Assembly (NCBI RefSeq): GCF_026226615.1
Contig: NZ_JAJAPB010000010.1
Coordinates: 1-64,000 of the forward strand
Direction: 5' to 3'
Length of the DNA: 64,000 nucleotides
DNA from: Geovibrio ferrireducens
GTDB taxonomy: Bacteria; Chrysiogenota; Deferribacteres; Deferribacterales; Geovibrionaceae
A program made the translations under genes and the position numbers. The notes below the pieces were generated by a model, which saw nothing but the letters and a program-made list of their open reading frames with translations, ran no database searches and was not told where the DNA came from. Shown here one piece after another: positions 1-7,911 of the stretch (the first letter of the stretch is position 1; each line of letters starts with the position of its first letter).

Positions 1-68
1 TTACTATTTATAAACTAGTAAATAAATTCTGTCCTCGAATTAGCTAACATATACAGCAATGACGCAAA

Positions 69-118
69 CGCTCCCATAGATGGGAGCGCACCGTGCGTAG
101 TGAAGAACGCGGAAACGT
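69..118 (+). repeat. Truncated copy of the modular hairpin element (copy f)
   Basis: Hairpin P1 is at 69-75/82-88 (CGCTCCC, loop ATAGAT, GGGAGCG), followed by core L at 89-105 with one change (CACCGTGCGTAGTGAAG). Hairpin P2 is degenerate and core R and P3 are not recognisable. It lies 18 bases beyond the stop of the MORN-repeat gene. The preceding bases 59-68 (AATGACGCAA) match the end of the other small repeat at 1280-1296, so two repeat types abut here as they do there. Seen directly by comparison with the copies near 1.6, 24.8 and 32.4 kb. Confidence 0.7.
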
Positions 119-136
119 GAGCCATGCCACCGAGCT

Positions 137-988
137 TTATCTGAACTCCAGCCTGACTAAAGGCATTTCATGCCGTAACTCAAAAGTAACCATCTCAGAA
201 TCCCAGCATTTTACATTCTGCCAGTCCTTAAGCTCCTCCTGAGTGAGGCGGACTTTCCTTGTTTTATCAAAACATACGCCGGAAACAGGCTCGCTGTTGT
301 TATAAATTATTTCAAACGCCTGCTGACCGTTATTAAAATAACTTTTCACCACACCATCGACCTTGCCTTTTATATAGAAAACATCATGACCTAAGGCGCC
401 GTCAGGAAAATAGATTTTTCTTTTCCCATCCGCCAAGCCGTTCACAAACATTACCTCGCTCATGAAACTGCCGTCTCTGTGGTACTCCCGCCGCATTCCA
501 TTGACTATCCCGTCATCAAAATTTAATTCATATTCAATATTTCCATTATCATAGTACTTTGTAGCTAAACCGATTTCCCGGTTATTTTTATACATTACCT
601 CATACTCGGTTTTTCCGTTGGGATAATAAGCTTTCGTGTAGCCGTCAACTTTACCGTGTGCATAATTTCCTTCAAGCTTAAGAGTTCCGTTGTTATAGAA
701 GGAAGCAATTTTTCCATTAGGAGAATTATTTATAAACTGAGCCTCATAAAGTCTTGTTTTATCAGAATTATAAATTCGAAACCAGCCTTCAATCATGCCG
801 TTTTGAAGCTCAAACTCTGTGTATTCTCCATTGCTTTTAGATGCTGTGCATTGCCCTGACGCAACCTCACCATTTTCATACATTATCAAACCGTTGCGCT
901 TTATTACCGATTTTCCATCACACTTAACATCCGCGTAAGAAGATAATGCAATCAGGAAAAATGTAAAAAATACAGCTATGAGTCTCAT
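137..988 (-). CDS. Secreted MORN-variant (YwqK-like) repeat protein
   Basis: A 283-residue protein with a signal peptide (about 1-19, hydrophobic core AVFFTFFLIAL, likely cut after SSYA). The mature part is roughly seven repeats of about 23 residues with the pattern G-x5-YY-x-NGK-x-EYE-x2-Y-x-NG-x3-G, the MORN_2/YwqK type (PF07661). Such repeats form a beta-hairpin ladder; members range from toxin-antitoxin partners to envelope proteins, so no activity can be assigned. An AAGGAG site 5 bases before the ATG supports the start. The gene is monocistronic as far as can be seen: repeats lie on both sides. The signal peptide argues for a periplasmic or exported location rather than a cytoplasmic antitoxin. 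Confidence 0.8.
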   Translation of the reverse strand: MRLIAVFFTFFLIALSSYADVKCDGKSVIKRNGLIMYENGEVASGQCTASKSNGEYTEFELQNGMIEGWFRIYNSDKTRLYEAQFINNSPNGKIASFYNNGTLKLEGNYAHGKVDGYTKAYYPNGKTEYEVMYKNNREIGLATKYYDNGNIEYELNFDDGIVNGMRREYHRDGSFMSEVMFVNGLADGKRKIYFPDGALGHDVFYIKGKVDGVVKSYFNNGQQAFEIIYNNSEPVSGVCFDKTRKVRLTQEELKDWQNVKCWDSEMVTFELRHEMPLVRLEFR

Positions 989-1207
989 AAATTCTCCTTA
1001 ATTCTGCAAAACGAAAAAATGTTCAAGACACTGATTATTCAGGATTTACAGAGTATTTTGCGGGAACTTATTTGAAAATAAGAACTTCTGAGGAGTTTCG
1101 ATTCACCGATTAATTTTATGATAACAGACTTAACCTGATGTGCAAGAAAATTTGAAAGTGATAATCAGATTATGTGGTTTTTGAGATGCTTCACCGAAAG
1201 CATTTTT

Positions 1208-1291
1208 GTGTCACTGCGAGGAGCGCAGCGGCAAAGCAGTCTCTGAATATATTGAGAGATTGCTTCACCATTTCATGGTTCGCAATGACGC
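1208..1291. repeat. Small inverted-repeat (MITE-like) element, type M
   Basis: Terminal repeats are GTGTCACTGCGA at 1208-1219 and the near-complement of it at 1280-1291 (two mismatches). Inside, AAGCAGTCTC pairs with GAGATTGCTT. The whole 84 bases can form one imperfect hairpin with no coding capacity. The first 16 bases recur exactly, in inverted orientation, at 32143-32158. Similar AAGCAATCTC/TGCGA dispersed repeats are common in many bacterial genomes; the family name is not known to me. Confidence 0.7.
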
Positions 1292-1366
1292 AAACGCTCG
1301 CAGAGAAGGGAGCGCCAGTTTATTGAGAAAGTCCTTTTCAAAGTAAAAAAGTACATATTTTGCATA

Positions 1367-1459
1367 AATCCTCCCCAGCCCTCCTTTGTAAAAGGAGGGA
1401 GTTCCATATTTGACAGTAATAACTTCCCCCTTTAATAAAGGGGGATTGAGGGGGATTTT
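1367..1459. repeat. C/G-tract nested inverted repeat
   Basis: Outer arms AAATCCTCCCC (1367-1377) and GGGGGATTT (1450-1458) enclose two hairpins: CCCTCCTTT/AAAGGAGGG with a 3-base loop (1379-1399) and CCCCCTTT/AAAGGGGG (1426-1444). This is the layout of a widespread class of short dispersed repeats in bacteria. It has no coding capacity. Only one copy is seen in this window. Confidence 0.65.
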
Positions 1460-1497
1460 ATAGATATGAATAAGCCTGTTACCATGCATGTCATTAG

Positions 1498-1647
1498 TCT
1501 GACAGATCCATGGATGGAACCGCCCGCGAGCGTGTATCACAAACTCCCATGCAAAGGCTAAGTTTAAACGCTCCCAAGGATGGGAGCGCGCCGTGCGAAG
1601 TGAAGCCGCATTTAATGCGGCGCGAACGTGTATGTGAAACTGACAGC
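1498..1647 (+). repeat. Modular hairpin element, partial plus P3-less copy (copy a)
   Basis: Bases 1498-1557 carry CCGCCCGCGAGCGTGTATCAC and then only the left half of a P3 arm, so this is a broken copy. A second copy follows: P1 CGCTCCC/GGGAGCG (1569-1588), core L CGCCGTGCGAAGTGAAG (1589-1605), P2 CCGCATT/AATGCGG (1606-1620), core R variant CGCGAACGTGTAT (1621-1633), then directly the tail AAACTGACAG without P3. The loop of P1 is AAGGAT. Confidence 0.75.
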
Positions 1648-1659
1648 ATTTTTCTAAGA

Positions 1660-1760
1660 GGCACAGGAAGTGCCGACGCCGTGCGCAGCGAAGGGCGGTT
1701 AAACCGCCCGCGAGCGTGTATCACAAATTCCCATGGATGGGGAATTTGTGATTGTCAGAA
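1660..1760 (+). repeat. Modular hairpin element, full copy (copy b)
   Basis: P1 GGCAC/GTGCC (1660-1674), core L with GCCGTGCGCAGCGAAG (about 1677-1692), P2 GGGCGGTT/AACCGCCC (1693-1709), core R GCGAGCGTGTAT (1710-1721), P3 CACAAATTCCC/GGGAATTTGTG around ATGGATG (1722-1750), tail ATTGTCAGAA (1751-1760). The tail contains the stop codon of the XRE-cupin gene, which reads leftward into the element at 1757-1755. All three stems differ in sequence from the other copies yet pair perfectly. Confidence 0.8.
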
Positions 1761-2291
1761 CGACGGCGGCGTATCCACCCAGAAGGCTTTTGCCGGTTTA
1801 TCCGTTCTGTTGCGTATTCTATGAGGGAGATTAGAGCTGAAATATATGGATTCGCCCTGTTTAATTTTATATTCTTCTGTTCCGATAACCACAACTATTT
1901 CACCCTCAAGGACAAAGCCAAACTCCTCGCCAACGTGGTGGTAGCTGTCTGTTCCGGTTTCGGAGTAAGGCTCAAGCTCAATTATTATCGGCTCAAGTTT
2001 TCTGTTAACAACCTTGGAGGCGGGAAAAGTCATTGTTATACTTTTGTTTTTAAGTACGTTGTAATCCTCGTTGGAAAAGGTGTTTACAATATTGCGCTCA
2101 TCTTCGAAAAGCTCGCTGATGGTAGTGCCCAGTGCGTAACAGATTTTCTTAAGAGAAGCGATAGAGGGTGAGTTTTTCCCGTTTTCAATCTGGCTTATGA
2201 AACTTTTGGTAAACCCGGTCTTCTGTGAAATGTCCTCCAGCGTAAGCCCCAGTCGTTTTCTGATGTCTCTCAGCTTGGTTCCGTATCCCAT
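1755..2291 (-). CDS. XRE-family regulator with C-terminal cupin domain
   Basis: A 178-residue protein. Residues 7-62 form a helix-turn-helix of the Cro/C1 type (LTLEDISQKTGFTKSFISQIENG is the recognition region). Residues about 105-175 form a cupin with HHVGEEFGFVLEG (two His and a Glu of motif 1) and the second motif around FSSNLPHRI, whose His completes the usual metal set. Such proteins (SutR/PuuR-like) bind DNA through the HTH and sense a small ligand in the cupin; the ligand is unknown. A strong promoter lies at 2333-2363. The stop codon TGA is inside the tail of a repeat element, so the last codons (TCG TTC TGA) may have been set by that insertion. Confidence 0.9.
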   Translation of the reverse strand: MGYGTKLRDIRKRLGLTLEDISQKTGFTKSFISQIENGKNSPSIASLKKICYALGTTISELFEDERNIVNTFSNEDYNVLKNKSITMTFPASKVVNRKLEPIIIELEPYSETGTDSYHHVGEEFGFVLEGEIVVVIGTEEYKIKQGESIYFSSNLPHRIRNRTDKPAKAFWVDTPPSF

Positions 2292-2332
2292 TAATAACCC
2301 CTGAATCTGATTTAATAATTATCCCTATTTCT

Positions 2333-2363
2333 ATTATATATTAAACAGAGAAGTTTATGTCAA
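2333..2363 (-). promoter_or_regulatory. Sigma-70 type promoter of the XRE-cupin gene
   Basis: On the minus strand TTGACA (2363-2358) is followed after 17 bases by TATATA (2340-2335), or after 19 by TATAAT (2338-2333). It is about 40 bases upstream of the start codon and fits the consensus very well. Confidence 0.75.
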
Positions 2364-2516
2364 GTTATTTGTTAACAGCGTTTCTATAAAATTATTCATT
2401 ACAATAAGATATTTACGCTGAGAGCGTATTTAACAGATGCGCTCTTTTGTGCGCAGTGTTATATTAACTGAACAGGCGAAACAGCATATTCTCATAATAA
2501 TTCAGGAGGTTACGCA

Positions 2517-3044
2517 GTGGACAAAATGATTGCCAGACTAAATAAAGGCACAACAAGGGGTAAAAAAGTTTTTATAGCAGAAAATGCAGTTGTTGTGGGC
2601 GATGTCACTCTGGGGGATGATTCCAGCATATGGTACAATGTGGTTCTGAGGGGGGACGTGGAAAGAATTGAAATAGGAAAATGCACCAACGTTCAGGACG
2701 GAAGCGTAATCCACGTAACAAAAGATAAATACCCTGCAATCCTGAAAGATTATGTAACAATAGGCCACAGCGTAACACTTCATGGATGTACCATAGAAAA
2801 CAATGTACTGGTAGGTATCGGGTCGGTCATTCTTGACAATTCCGTCATAGGCGAAAACAGCATAGTGGCTGCCGGAAGCCTTGTGCCTCCCAACAAAACA
2901 TACGAACCCGGTTCACTCATAATGGGCAGCCCCGCTAAGGCGGTCAAAAAGCTTTCGGATGCGGAGATTCAAAGCATACGGGATTACGCCGACAGATATG
3001 TTATGTATAAGGATGTCTACATTGAAAGAGAGATGTCTAAATAA
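2517..3044 (+). CDS. Gamma-class carbonic anhydrase-like protein
   Basis: A 175-residue left-handed beta-helix protein of the YrdA/CaiE/PaaY group, related to the methanogen carbonic anhydrase Cam. The three zinc-binding histidines are present: His66 (VIHVTKD), His84 and His89 (GHSVTLHG), with the 5-residue spacing of the last two seen in Cam. Hexapeptide repeats run from about residue 18 to 130 and a helix closes the trimer at the C-terminus. The start is GTG at 2517, fixed by CAGGAGGT 6 bases before; an internal ATG three codons later lacks such spacing. Followed directly by a bidirectional terminator. Cam-like activity is likely but not certain, because many YrdA members have no measured activity. 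Confidence 0.9.
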   Translation: MDKMIARLNKGTTRGKKVFIAENAVVVGDVTLGDDSSIWYNVVLRGDVERIEIGKCTNVQDGSVIHVTKDKYPAILKDYVTIGHSVTLHGCTIENNVLVGIGSVILDNSVIGENSIVAAGSLVPPNKTYEPGSLIMGSPAKAVKKLSDAEIQSIRDYADRYVMYKDVYIEREMSK

Positions 3045-3051
3045 TGGCAAC

Positions 3052-3085
3052 AAAAAAGCCGTACCCAAAGAGTACGGCTTTTTTT
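3052..3085. terminator. Bidirectional intrinsic terminator
   Basis: AAAAAAGCCGTAC (3052-3064), a 7-base loop and GTACGGCTTTTTT (3072-3084). It ends the gamma-carbonic anhydrase gene on the plus strand and the convergent LysM lipoprotein gene on the minus strand. Confidence 0.9.
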
Positions 3086-3107
3086 ATTTTAAGGATTCAA
3101 AAAACTC

Positions 3108-3944
3108 TTATTTACCGTCGAAAAGTGACCAGGGGCCTCTGTTGCGAGAGAACTTTTCAGCCTTGGCTTTATCAGCGGCGGGAACGTCTTTCAGTATGTC
3201 AAATACCTGACCGGGGAAAATGAGGTCGGGGTCTTTGATAGCTGCTTCGTTAGCCCAGTAGATTATCGGCCACATAAAGGGGTTCATGTACTTGGCTTTT
3301 GAGATGTTCCAAAGGTTGTCGCCTCTCACAACTGTGTACTTTTCAGAAGCAACAGCAGTTGATTCGGTTTTCATTGCAGCCTGAGATGCAGCCATTTCTG
3401 CTGCTTTTGCAGCGGCATATTCTTCCTCAACTTTTTTGAGGTCATCATTTGCCTGAGCTATAAGAGCGAGAGCTTCCTCGCCTTTGCATTTTTCTGCAAG
3501 TTCTTTGGCTTTCTTATACTTATCAACAGCGGCTTTGTATGACGGAAGGTCATATTTTTCACCGTTCTCTTTATATCTGTCGATATTAGCTTTGAGAGCG
3601 GTAAGTTCAGCCTGCACTTTAGCATCGGTAGCTTTGTAAGCATCTGCAGTTGCTTTAGCTTTTTCGAAATCAGCTATAGCTGCAAGAAGATCTGCCTTCG
3701 CAGATTCATAAAGCTCGCCTTTTTTGCCGCCTTTTTCAGCTTCGTCCATTTTTTTCTGAGCGGCTTCAAGCTTAGCTTTAGCTTCAAGATACTCGGGAAG
3801 CTGACACTTCTCGGCTCCGCTGTCCTTAGCTGCCTGCATGGCCATCTTGGCCTGATCAAGTTCCTGTACGGGGGGTTTGCTGCATCCGGCAAGAGCGAAA
3901 GCAGAAAGCACCACAACCAGGAGCAGAAGTTTGTAGGTCTTCAT
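3108..3944 (-). CDS. LysM-domain lipoprotein with helical middle
   Basis: 278 residues. A lipoprotein signal ends in FALAGC with Cys21; Ser at +2 suggests outer-membrane sorting. Residues about 30-185 are Ala/Lys/Glu-rich and predicted fully helical, made of short repeats containing KAKLEAAQKKMDEA-like heptads (DUF4398-like). A LysM module follows at about 203-252 (YTVVRGDNLWNISKAKY to FPGQVFDI), which binds peptidoglycan. The protein probably tethers the outer membrane to the wall. The start has GGGAGG 7 bases upstream. It is the last gene of the minus-strand run and ends at the shared terminator. An 18-base inverted repeat (4015-4032, CTGTCA/TGACAG) separates it from aspS. Confidence 0.88.
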   Translation of the reverse strand: MKTYKLLLLVVVLSAFALAGCSKPPVQELDQAKMAMQAAKDSGAEKCQLPEYLEAKAKLEAAQKKMDEAEKGGKKGELYESAKADLLAAIADFEKAKATADAYKATDAKVQAELTALKANIDRYKENGEKYDLPSYKAAVDKYKKAKELAEKCKGEEALALIAQANDDLKKVEEEYAAAKAAEMAASQAAMKTESTAVASEKYTVVRGDNLWNISKAKYMNPFMWPIIYWANEAAIKDPDLIFPGQVFDILKDVPAADKAKAEKFSRNRGPWSLFDGK

Positions 3945-4041
3945 ACGGAATCCTCCCTTTTTCTTAATTATCTATTAAGATAATACCTTTCAAGGCTAAC
4001 ACAAGCCCAAAGGTCTGTCAAACCAATGACAGTTAAAAGTT

Positions 4042-5835
4042 CTATTTGTTCTCTGCAACTTCAAATTTCATATAAAGTTCTTTAAGCTGTTTATCATCAA
4101 TGAAACTCGGAGCATCGCTCATAAGGCACGTAGCTTTCTGCGTTTTGGGGAAAGCTATTACATCCCTGATGGATGTGGATTTAGTGAGGATAGTGGCTAT
4201 CCTGTCCACACCGAAGGCAATACCGCCGTGGGGCGGAGTGCCGTATTTAAGCGCATCGATGAAAAAGCCGAACTTATATGCCCTTTCCTCTTCCGTAAGG
4301 CCGAGGGTCGCAAACATTTTATCCTGAATGTCGCTTCTGTGAATCCTGATACTTCCGCCGCCGATCTCAGAACCGTTAAGAACAAGGTCATAGGCTTTGG
4401 CGCGCATCTGTCCCGGATCTGTATCAAACAGGGGTACATCAGCATCAAGAGGCGAAGTAAACGGGTGGTGCATAGCACCCCAGCGTTTGTTCTCCGCATC
4501 CCACTCAAGCAGCGGGAAGTCAAGAACCCATACGAAAGAGTATTTATCTCTGTCGATTAGGCCGAGCATAGCACCCACTTTAAGCCTAAGCTTGGAGAGG
4601 TAGAGGTTGACAGTGTATTTGTCGCCCGCGCCGAAGAAAATAATATCGCCGGGTTTACCGTTCATTTCCTTAACTATCGCAGCGGCTACATCATCGCCGA
4701 GGAATTTAACTATGGGGGATTGGAGTCCGTCCTCGTTAACTTTGATATATGCCAGACCGCCCGCGCCGAGGGAAACCACGAAGTCGGTAAGGTCGTCAAT
4801 ATCTTTTCTGGAGAAAGCCTTGCCAGCGCCCACAGCGTTAACCGCTTTTACGCAGCCGTTTTTCTCCACAGCTTCATTGAACACCTTGAACCCGCAGCCT
4901 TTAACAAGGTCGTTGATAGTTTTAAGGTAAAGCTCAAAGCGTGTATCGGGTGCATCGTGGCCGTATTTTTCCATAGCCTCATCGTAGCTCATGGTGGGGA
5001 AGCCTTTCTCAAGCTTAATACCCATAACCTTGTCAAAAATGGTTATGAAAAGCTCTTCCATGATGTTCATGAGGTCGTTTGAGTCGATGAAAGACATTTC
5101 AATGTCAAGCTGAGTAAATTCCGGTTGCCTGTCCGCTCTGAGATCTTCGTCACGGAAGCATCTTACAACCTGAAAATAACGCTCGAAGCCGGCTATCATC
5201 AGAAGCTGTTTAAACATCTGGGGAGACTGAGGCAGAGCGTAGCATTTTCCGGGGTTCACCCTGCTGGGTACAAGGTAGTCTCTCGCGCCTTCGGGTGTGC
5301 TTTTGGTAAGGAAGGGCGTTTCAACATCTATGAATCCTTTGGAGTAAAGGAATTCTCTCATTGTTTTTGTCAGTTTATGTCTTGTGATAAGGTTGCTTTT
5401 CAGCTCAGGCCTTCTCAGGTCAAGATAACGGTATTTCAGCCTGATGTCCTCGCTGACATTGCTGTATTCATCAAGCATGAAGGGCGGAACTATGGATGTG
5501 TTGAGAATTTTAAGCTCCTCAACATTCACTTCCACTTCGCCTGTGGGGAGTTTTTCATTGAGAGAACCTTCAGGTCTTGCCGCGACTTCGCCTTTGATAG
5601 CCACAACAAATTCGCTTCTGAGGTTTTCCGCTTTCTCATGAACATCTTTGCTGAGTTCAGGGCTCATAACGATCTGGGTAATCCCTTCTCTGTCTCTGAG
5701 ATCCACAAATATAACGCCGCCGTGGTCTCTTCTTCTCTGAACCCACCCCATGAGGGTAACCTTTTTCCCTATATCTGACGCTCTGAGAGCATTACAATCG
5801 TGCGTCCGTCTCCAGTCGCCAAGGTTTGAAACCAA
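4042..5835 (-). CDS. aspS: Aspartyl-tRNA synthetase, bacterial type, likely non-discriminating
   Basis: Charges tRNA-Asp with aspartate. The chosen start is TTG at 5835 (597 residues), with AGGAGG 5 bases upstream; a longer frame would run into hisS. Order: anticodon-binding OB fold (about 1-115), class II catalytic core with QSPQ loop and motif 2 (FRDEDLRADRQPEFTQLD), the bacterial GAD insertion (about 295-425) and motif 3 (GIAFGVDRIA). In the OB fold the residues aligned with E. coli Leu30 and Lys81 are His38 (RRRDHGG) and Gly90 (RPEGSLN). His/Gly at these sites is the signature of non-discriminating AspRS, which also charges tRNA-Asn for GatCAB. It lies 13 bases after hisS, in one operon. 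Confidence 0.95.
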   Translation of the reverse strand: MVSNLGDWRRTHDCNALRASDIGKKVTLMGWVQRRRDHGGVIFVDLRDREGITQIVMSPELSKDVHEKAENLRSEFVVAIKGEVAARPEGSLNEKLPTGEVEVNVEELKILNTSIVPPFMLDEYSNVSEDIRLKYRYLDLRRPELKSNLITRHKLTKTMREFLYSKGFIDVETPFLTKSTPEGARDYLVPSRVNPGKCYALPQSPQMFKQLLMIAGFERYFQVVRCFRDEDLRADRQPEFTQLDIEMSFIDSNDLMNIMEELFITIFDKVMGIKLEKGFPTMSYDEAMEKYGHDAPDTRFELYLKTINDLVKGCGFKVFNEAVEKNGCVKAVNAVGAGKAFSRKDIDDLTDFVVSLGAGGLAYIKVNEDGLQSPIVKFLGDDVAAAIVKEMNGKPGDIIFFGAGDKYTVNLYLSKLRLKVGAMLGLIDRDKYSFVWVLDFPLLEWDAENKRWGAMHHPFTSPLDADVPLFDTDPGQMRAKAYDLVLNGSEIGGGSIRIHRSDIQDKMFATLGLTEEERAYKFGFFIDALKYGTPPHGGIAFGVDRIATILTKSTSIRDVIAFPKTQKATCLMSDAPSFIDDKQLKELYMKFEVAENK

Positions 5836-5848
5836 GTGGTCCTCCTGC

Positions 5849-7102
5849 CTAAAGTTTATTTTGAATATAATCGACGACCGCATCAAGCTTAACAGAGGTC
5901 TGCTCGCCGGTTTCCATGTTTTTCACGGAAGCCTCGCCCCTGTTCATCTCTTCATCCCCCAGAATGAGGGTGAAGCGTGCGCCGGATGAATCAGCCGATT
6001 TAATCTGTTTTTTCATGGCGCGGAAAGCGTAATCAATCTCAGCTATAATCGACCTTTCCCTGAAATTCTTTACCAGTTCCGCACACTTAACGTCCGAAAT
6101 ATCTTTAAAGGCGATGATGAAAACATCCGCCCCTTTATCCTTTATATTATCCTTCTGCATGGCAAGCGCCACAAGCCTGTCTATACCGAGGGCAAAACCT
6201 ATTCCCGGAATTTCCGGCCCGCCGAGGAGCTTTATCAGGCCGTCGTACCTGCCGCCCGCACCCACTGCGTTCTGCGCACCCAGATGGTTTGTCACCATCT
6301 CAAAGGCTGTACGGACATAGTAATCAAGCCCGCGAACCATCATCTTATTTACATTATACTCCACGCCGAAGGCTGTGAGGTACTTTTTTACATCTGAGAA
6401 ATGAATTTCACATTTCCCGCAGAGATAGTCCAGCATAACCGGGGCATCTTTAGTGATCGCCCTGCAGGATTCCACCTTACAGTCCAGAATACGCATGGGG
6501 TTCTTGCCGAGTCTGCGTTTGCAGTCCTCGCAAAGACCGTCCTTATGCTGTTCAAAATAAGCCACAAGGGTTTCGTAATATGCGGGTCTGCACTCAGGGC
6601 AGCCAATAGAGTTGATCTCCATCGTCACCATGTCGCCTATTCCGGCCTTGTCCGCAAGGGTTCTGAGCAGGTAGATCACTTCCGCGTCTATAGCTGCTCC
6701 GTCCGCGCCGAAAACCTCGACTCCGGCCTGATAAAACTGGCGGAAACGGCCTTTCTGCGGGCGTTCTCTTCTGAACATGGGGCCTATGTAATAGTATTTT
6801 CTGACCGAAGTGGGGTTGTAAAGCTTGTTCTCCACATAAGCACGCACAAGGGAAGCTGTGCCTTCCGGACGGAGCGCCACCATTGTGTCGTCCCTGTCTT
6901 TGAAGGCGAACATTTCCTTCTCAACTATGTCCGTGGTATCGCCTATGCCGCGATGAAAAACATCCGCGCGTTCAAGTACAGGGAGAATGAATTCCCTGAA
7001 ATTAAAGGTATGGAACGTTTCCTTGAAAATTCTCTCTATTCTTTCCCAGTACACGGCTTCTTCGCCGTATATGTCTCTGAATCCTTTGACCCTGCTGAAC
7101 AA
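5849..7102 (-). CDS. hisS: Histidyl-tRNA synthetase
   Basis: Class II synthetase for histidine, 417 residues when started at TTG 7102. GGAGG lies 5 bases before that codon, and a promoter at 7127-7155 would place the transcript start downstream of the more distal in-frame start, so TTG is preferred. Visible motifs: RPEGTAS, motif 2 GPMFRRERPQKGRFRQFYQ, the HisRS-specific GLDYYVRTAFE and motif 3 GIGFALGIDRL, then the anticodon-binding domain (about 320-417). The Cys-rich stretch (CPECRP to CGKC) in the insertion is usual for this subgroup. Cotranscribed with aspS, a frequent arrangement. Confidence 0.96.
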   Translation of the reverse strand: MFSRVKGFRDIYGEEAVYWERIERIFKETFHTFNFREFILPVLERADVFHRGIGDTTDIVEKEMFAFKDRDDTMVALRPEGTASLVRAYVENKLYNPTSVRKYYYIGPMFRRERPQKGRFRQFYQAGVEVFGADGAAIDAEVIYLLRTLADKAGIGDMVTMEINSIGCPECRPAYYETLVAYFEQHKDGLCEDCKRRLGKNPMRILDCKVESCRAITKDAPVMLDYLCGKCEIHFSDVKKYLTAFGVEYNVNKMMVRGLDYYVRTAFEMVTNHLGAQNAVGAGGRYDGLIKLLGGPEIPGIGFALGIDRLVALAMQKDNIKDKGADVFIIAFKDISDVKCAELVKNFRERSIIAEIDYAFRAMKKQIKSADSSGARFTLILGDEEMNRGEASVKNMETGEQTSVKLDAVVDYIQNKL

Positions 7103-7126
7103 AACAACCTCCGCGTAAGAATAACA

Positions 7127-7155
7127 GATATATTCCAAATAATGCGGACAGTCAA
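7127..7155 (-). promoter_or_regulatory. Candidate sigma-70 promoter of hisS-aspS
   Basis: On the minus strand TTGACT (7155-7150), 17-base spacer, TATATC (7132-7127). The predicted transcript start is about 18 bases before the TTG codon of hisS, which leaves room for its GGAGG site. Confidence 0.55.
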
Positions 7156-7215
7156 TGATTTTAAGCTTGACAGTAAAGGCTTTCCGCCCTTCTGCGGATG
7201 GTTTTAGAACAATAA

Positions 7216-7911
7216 TCAGAACTTAAGAAAAGACCTTGCGCATGCAACGATCATGTCTGACATCTGTTCAGTTGAAAACCTGTTCAGGCTGAAAACTGCG
7301 TGGTAAATGGCAGGATCGTCAATATCCTTTCCATAGTAATGTTTTATATAGCTTTTCTTACGTTTTTCTATAGCTTTTATCTTCTCTTCGGCTTTGGTTT
7401 CATCAAGCTTTTCATTGTCTCTGAGCCACTGAATCCTATCCTCAAGCGGTGCGGTAAGCCTTATATGAAAGCAGTTCGGCTCGCTCTCAAGGATGCATTG
7501 GCTCCCCCGCCCCATTATCACGCAGTTGGTATCTGTGGCGAGGTTCTTGATTATAAGCTCAACCATGGAGCTGAACTTCTTGCTGTCGAAAACAGGTTCC
7601 TGATCTGCGTAAGTGTCGAAAAAAGAAAGAGTTTCATCATTCTTCACCATATCCTGAACCTTATTTATCTTTTCATCCTTGAAAACGTTTGAAAAAAGAT
7701 CCGCGTCAAAATAGTTAGACATAACAGAGCGGAAGCTTGAGTGTGATTCCTCATCGAACTTGACGACTTTGGCTTCGTCAGTGTCCGTCAGAATCGCGAT
7801 GTATTTGATAAGCTCCTTGTGAAAAAGCTTAAAACCAAGCTTCTCCGCCACCTGTTCCGCAACAAATTCACCGCCGCAGCCGAACTGCCTTGAAATAGTT
7901 ATTACCGCCAT
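7216..7911 (-). CDS. Cytidylate kinase-like family protein
   Basis: 231 residues of the Cytidylate_kin2 family (PF13189). It starts AVITISRQFGCGGEFVAEQVAE, a P-loop-like GCGGEFVAE that departs from the classical GKST. A later RGSQCIL and an Arg-rich lid (AIEKRKKSYIKHYYG) fit a nucleoside-monophosphate kinase fold. The true cmk is distinct, so the substrate is uncertain; many genomes carry several such paralogues. The first codons overlap folK by 10 bases, so translation is probably coupled. Confidence 0.8.
   Translation of the reverse strand: MAVITISRQFGCGGEFVAEQVAEKLGFKLFHKELIKYIAILTDTDEAKVVKFDEESHSSFRSVMSNYFDADLFSNVFKDEKINKVQDMVKNDETLSFFDTYADQEPVFDSKKFSSMVELIIKNLATDTNCVIMGRGSQCILESEPNCFHIRLTAPLEDRIQWLRDNEKLDETKAEEKIKAIEKRKKSYIKHYYGKDIDDPAIYHAVFSLNRFSTEQMSDMIVACARSFLKF

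Larger units (their letters stand above)
989..1754. other. Gene-free stretch filled with small repeats
   Basis: This 766-base gap has no convincing coding region. From left to right it holds the MORN-gene leader (989-1010), about 190 bases with no recognised structure, a terminal-inverted-repeat element (1208-1291), a nested C/G-tract inverted repeat (1367-1459), a partial modular element (about 1498-1557), a modular element lacking P3 (1569-1647) and a full modular element (1660-1760) that runs into the stop codon of the XRE-cupin gene. Open frames on both strands here change repeat by repeat and have no ribosome-binding sites. Confidence 0.8.

Noticed and set aside
1208-1760. A CRISPR array in the repeat-rich gap
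   Set aside because: The repeats are palindromic mosaic elements of unequal length with no regular spacers and no cas genes nearby.
1510-1824. Open frames of 76-104 codons on both strands across the repeat nest
   Set aside because: They follow repeat units, lack ribosome-binding sites and run into the XRE-cupin gene; palindromic GC-rich DNA produces mirror-image open frames.
4015-4032. Terminator between aspS and the LysM lipoprotein gene (CTGTCA/TGACAG)
   Set aside because: The stem is only 6 base pairs and no T tract follows; it may be a weak regulatory repeat but it is not supported as a terminator.
7156-7215. Terminator between the cytidylate kinase-like gene and hisS (TCCGC/GCGGA)
   Set aside because: Five base pairs and no T tract on the minus strand.
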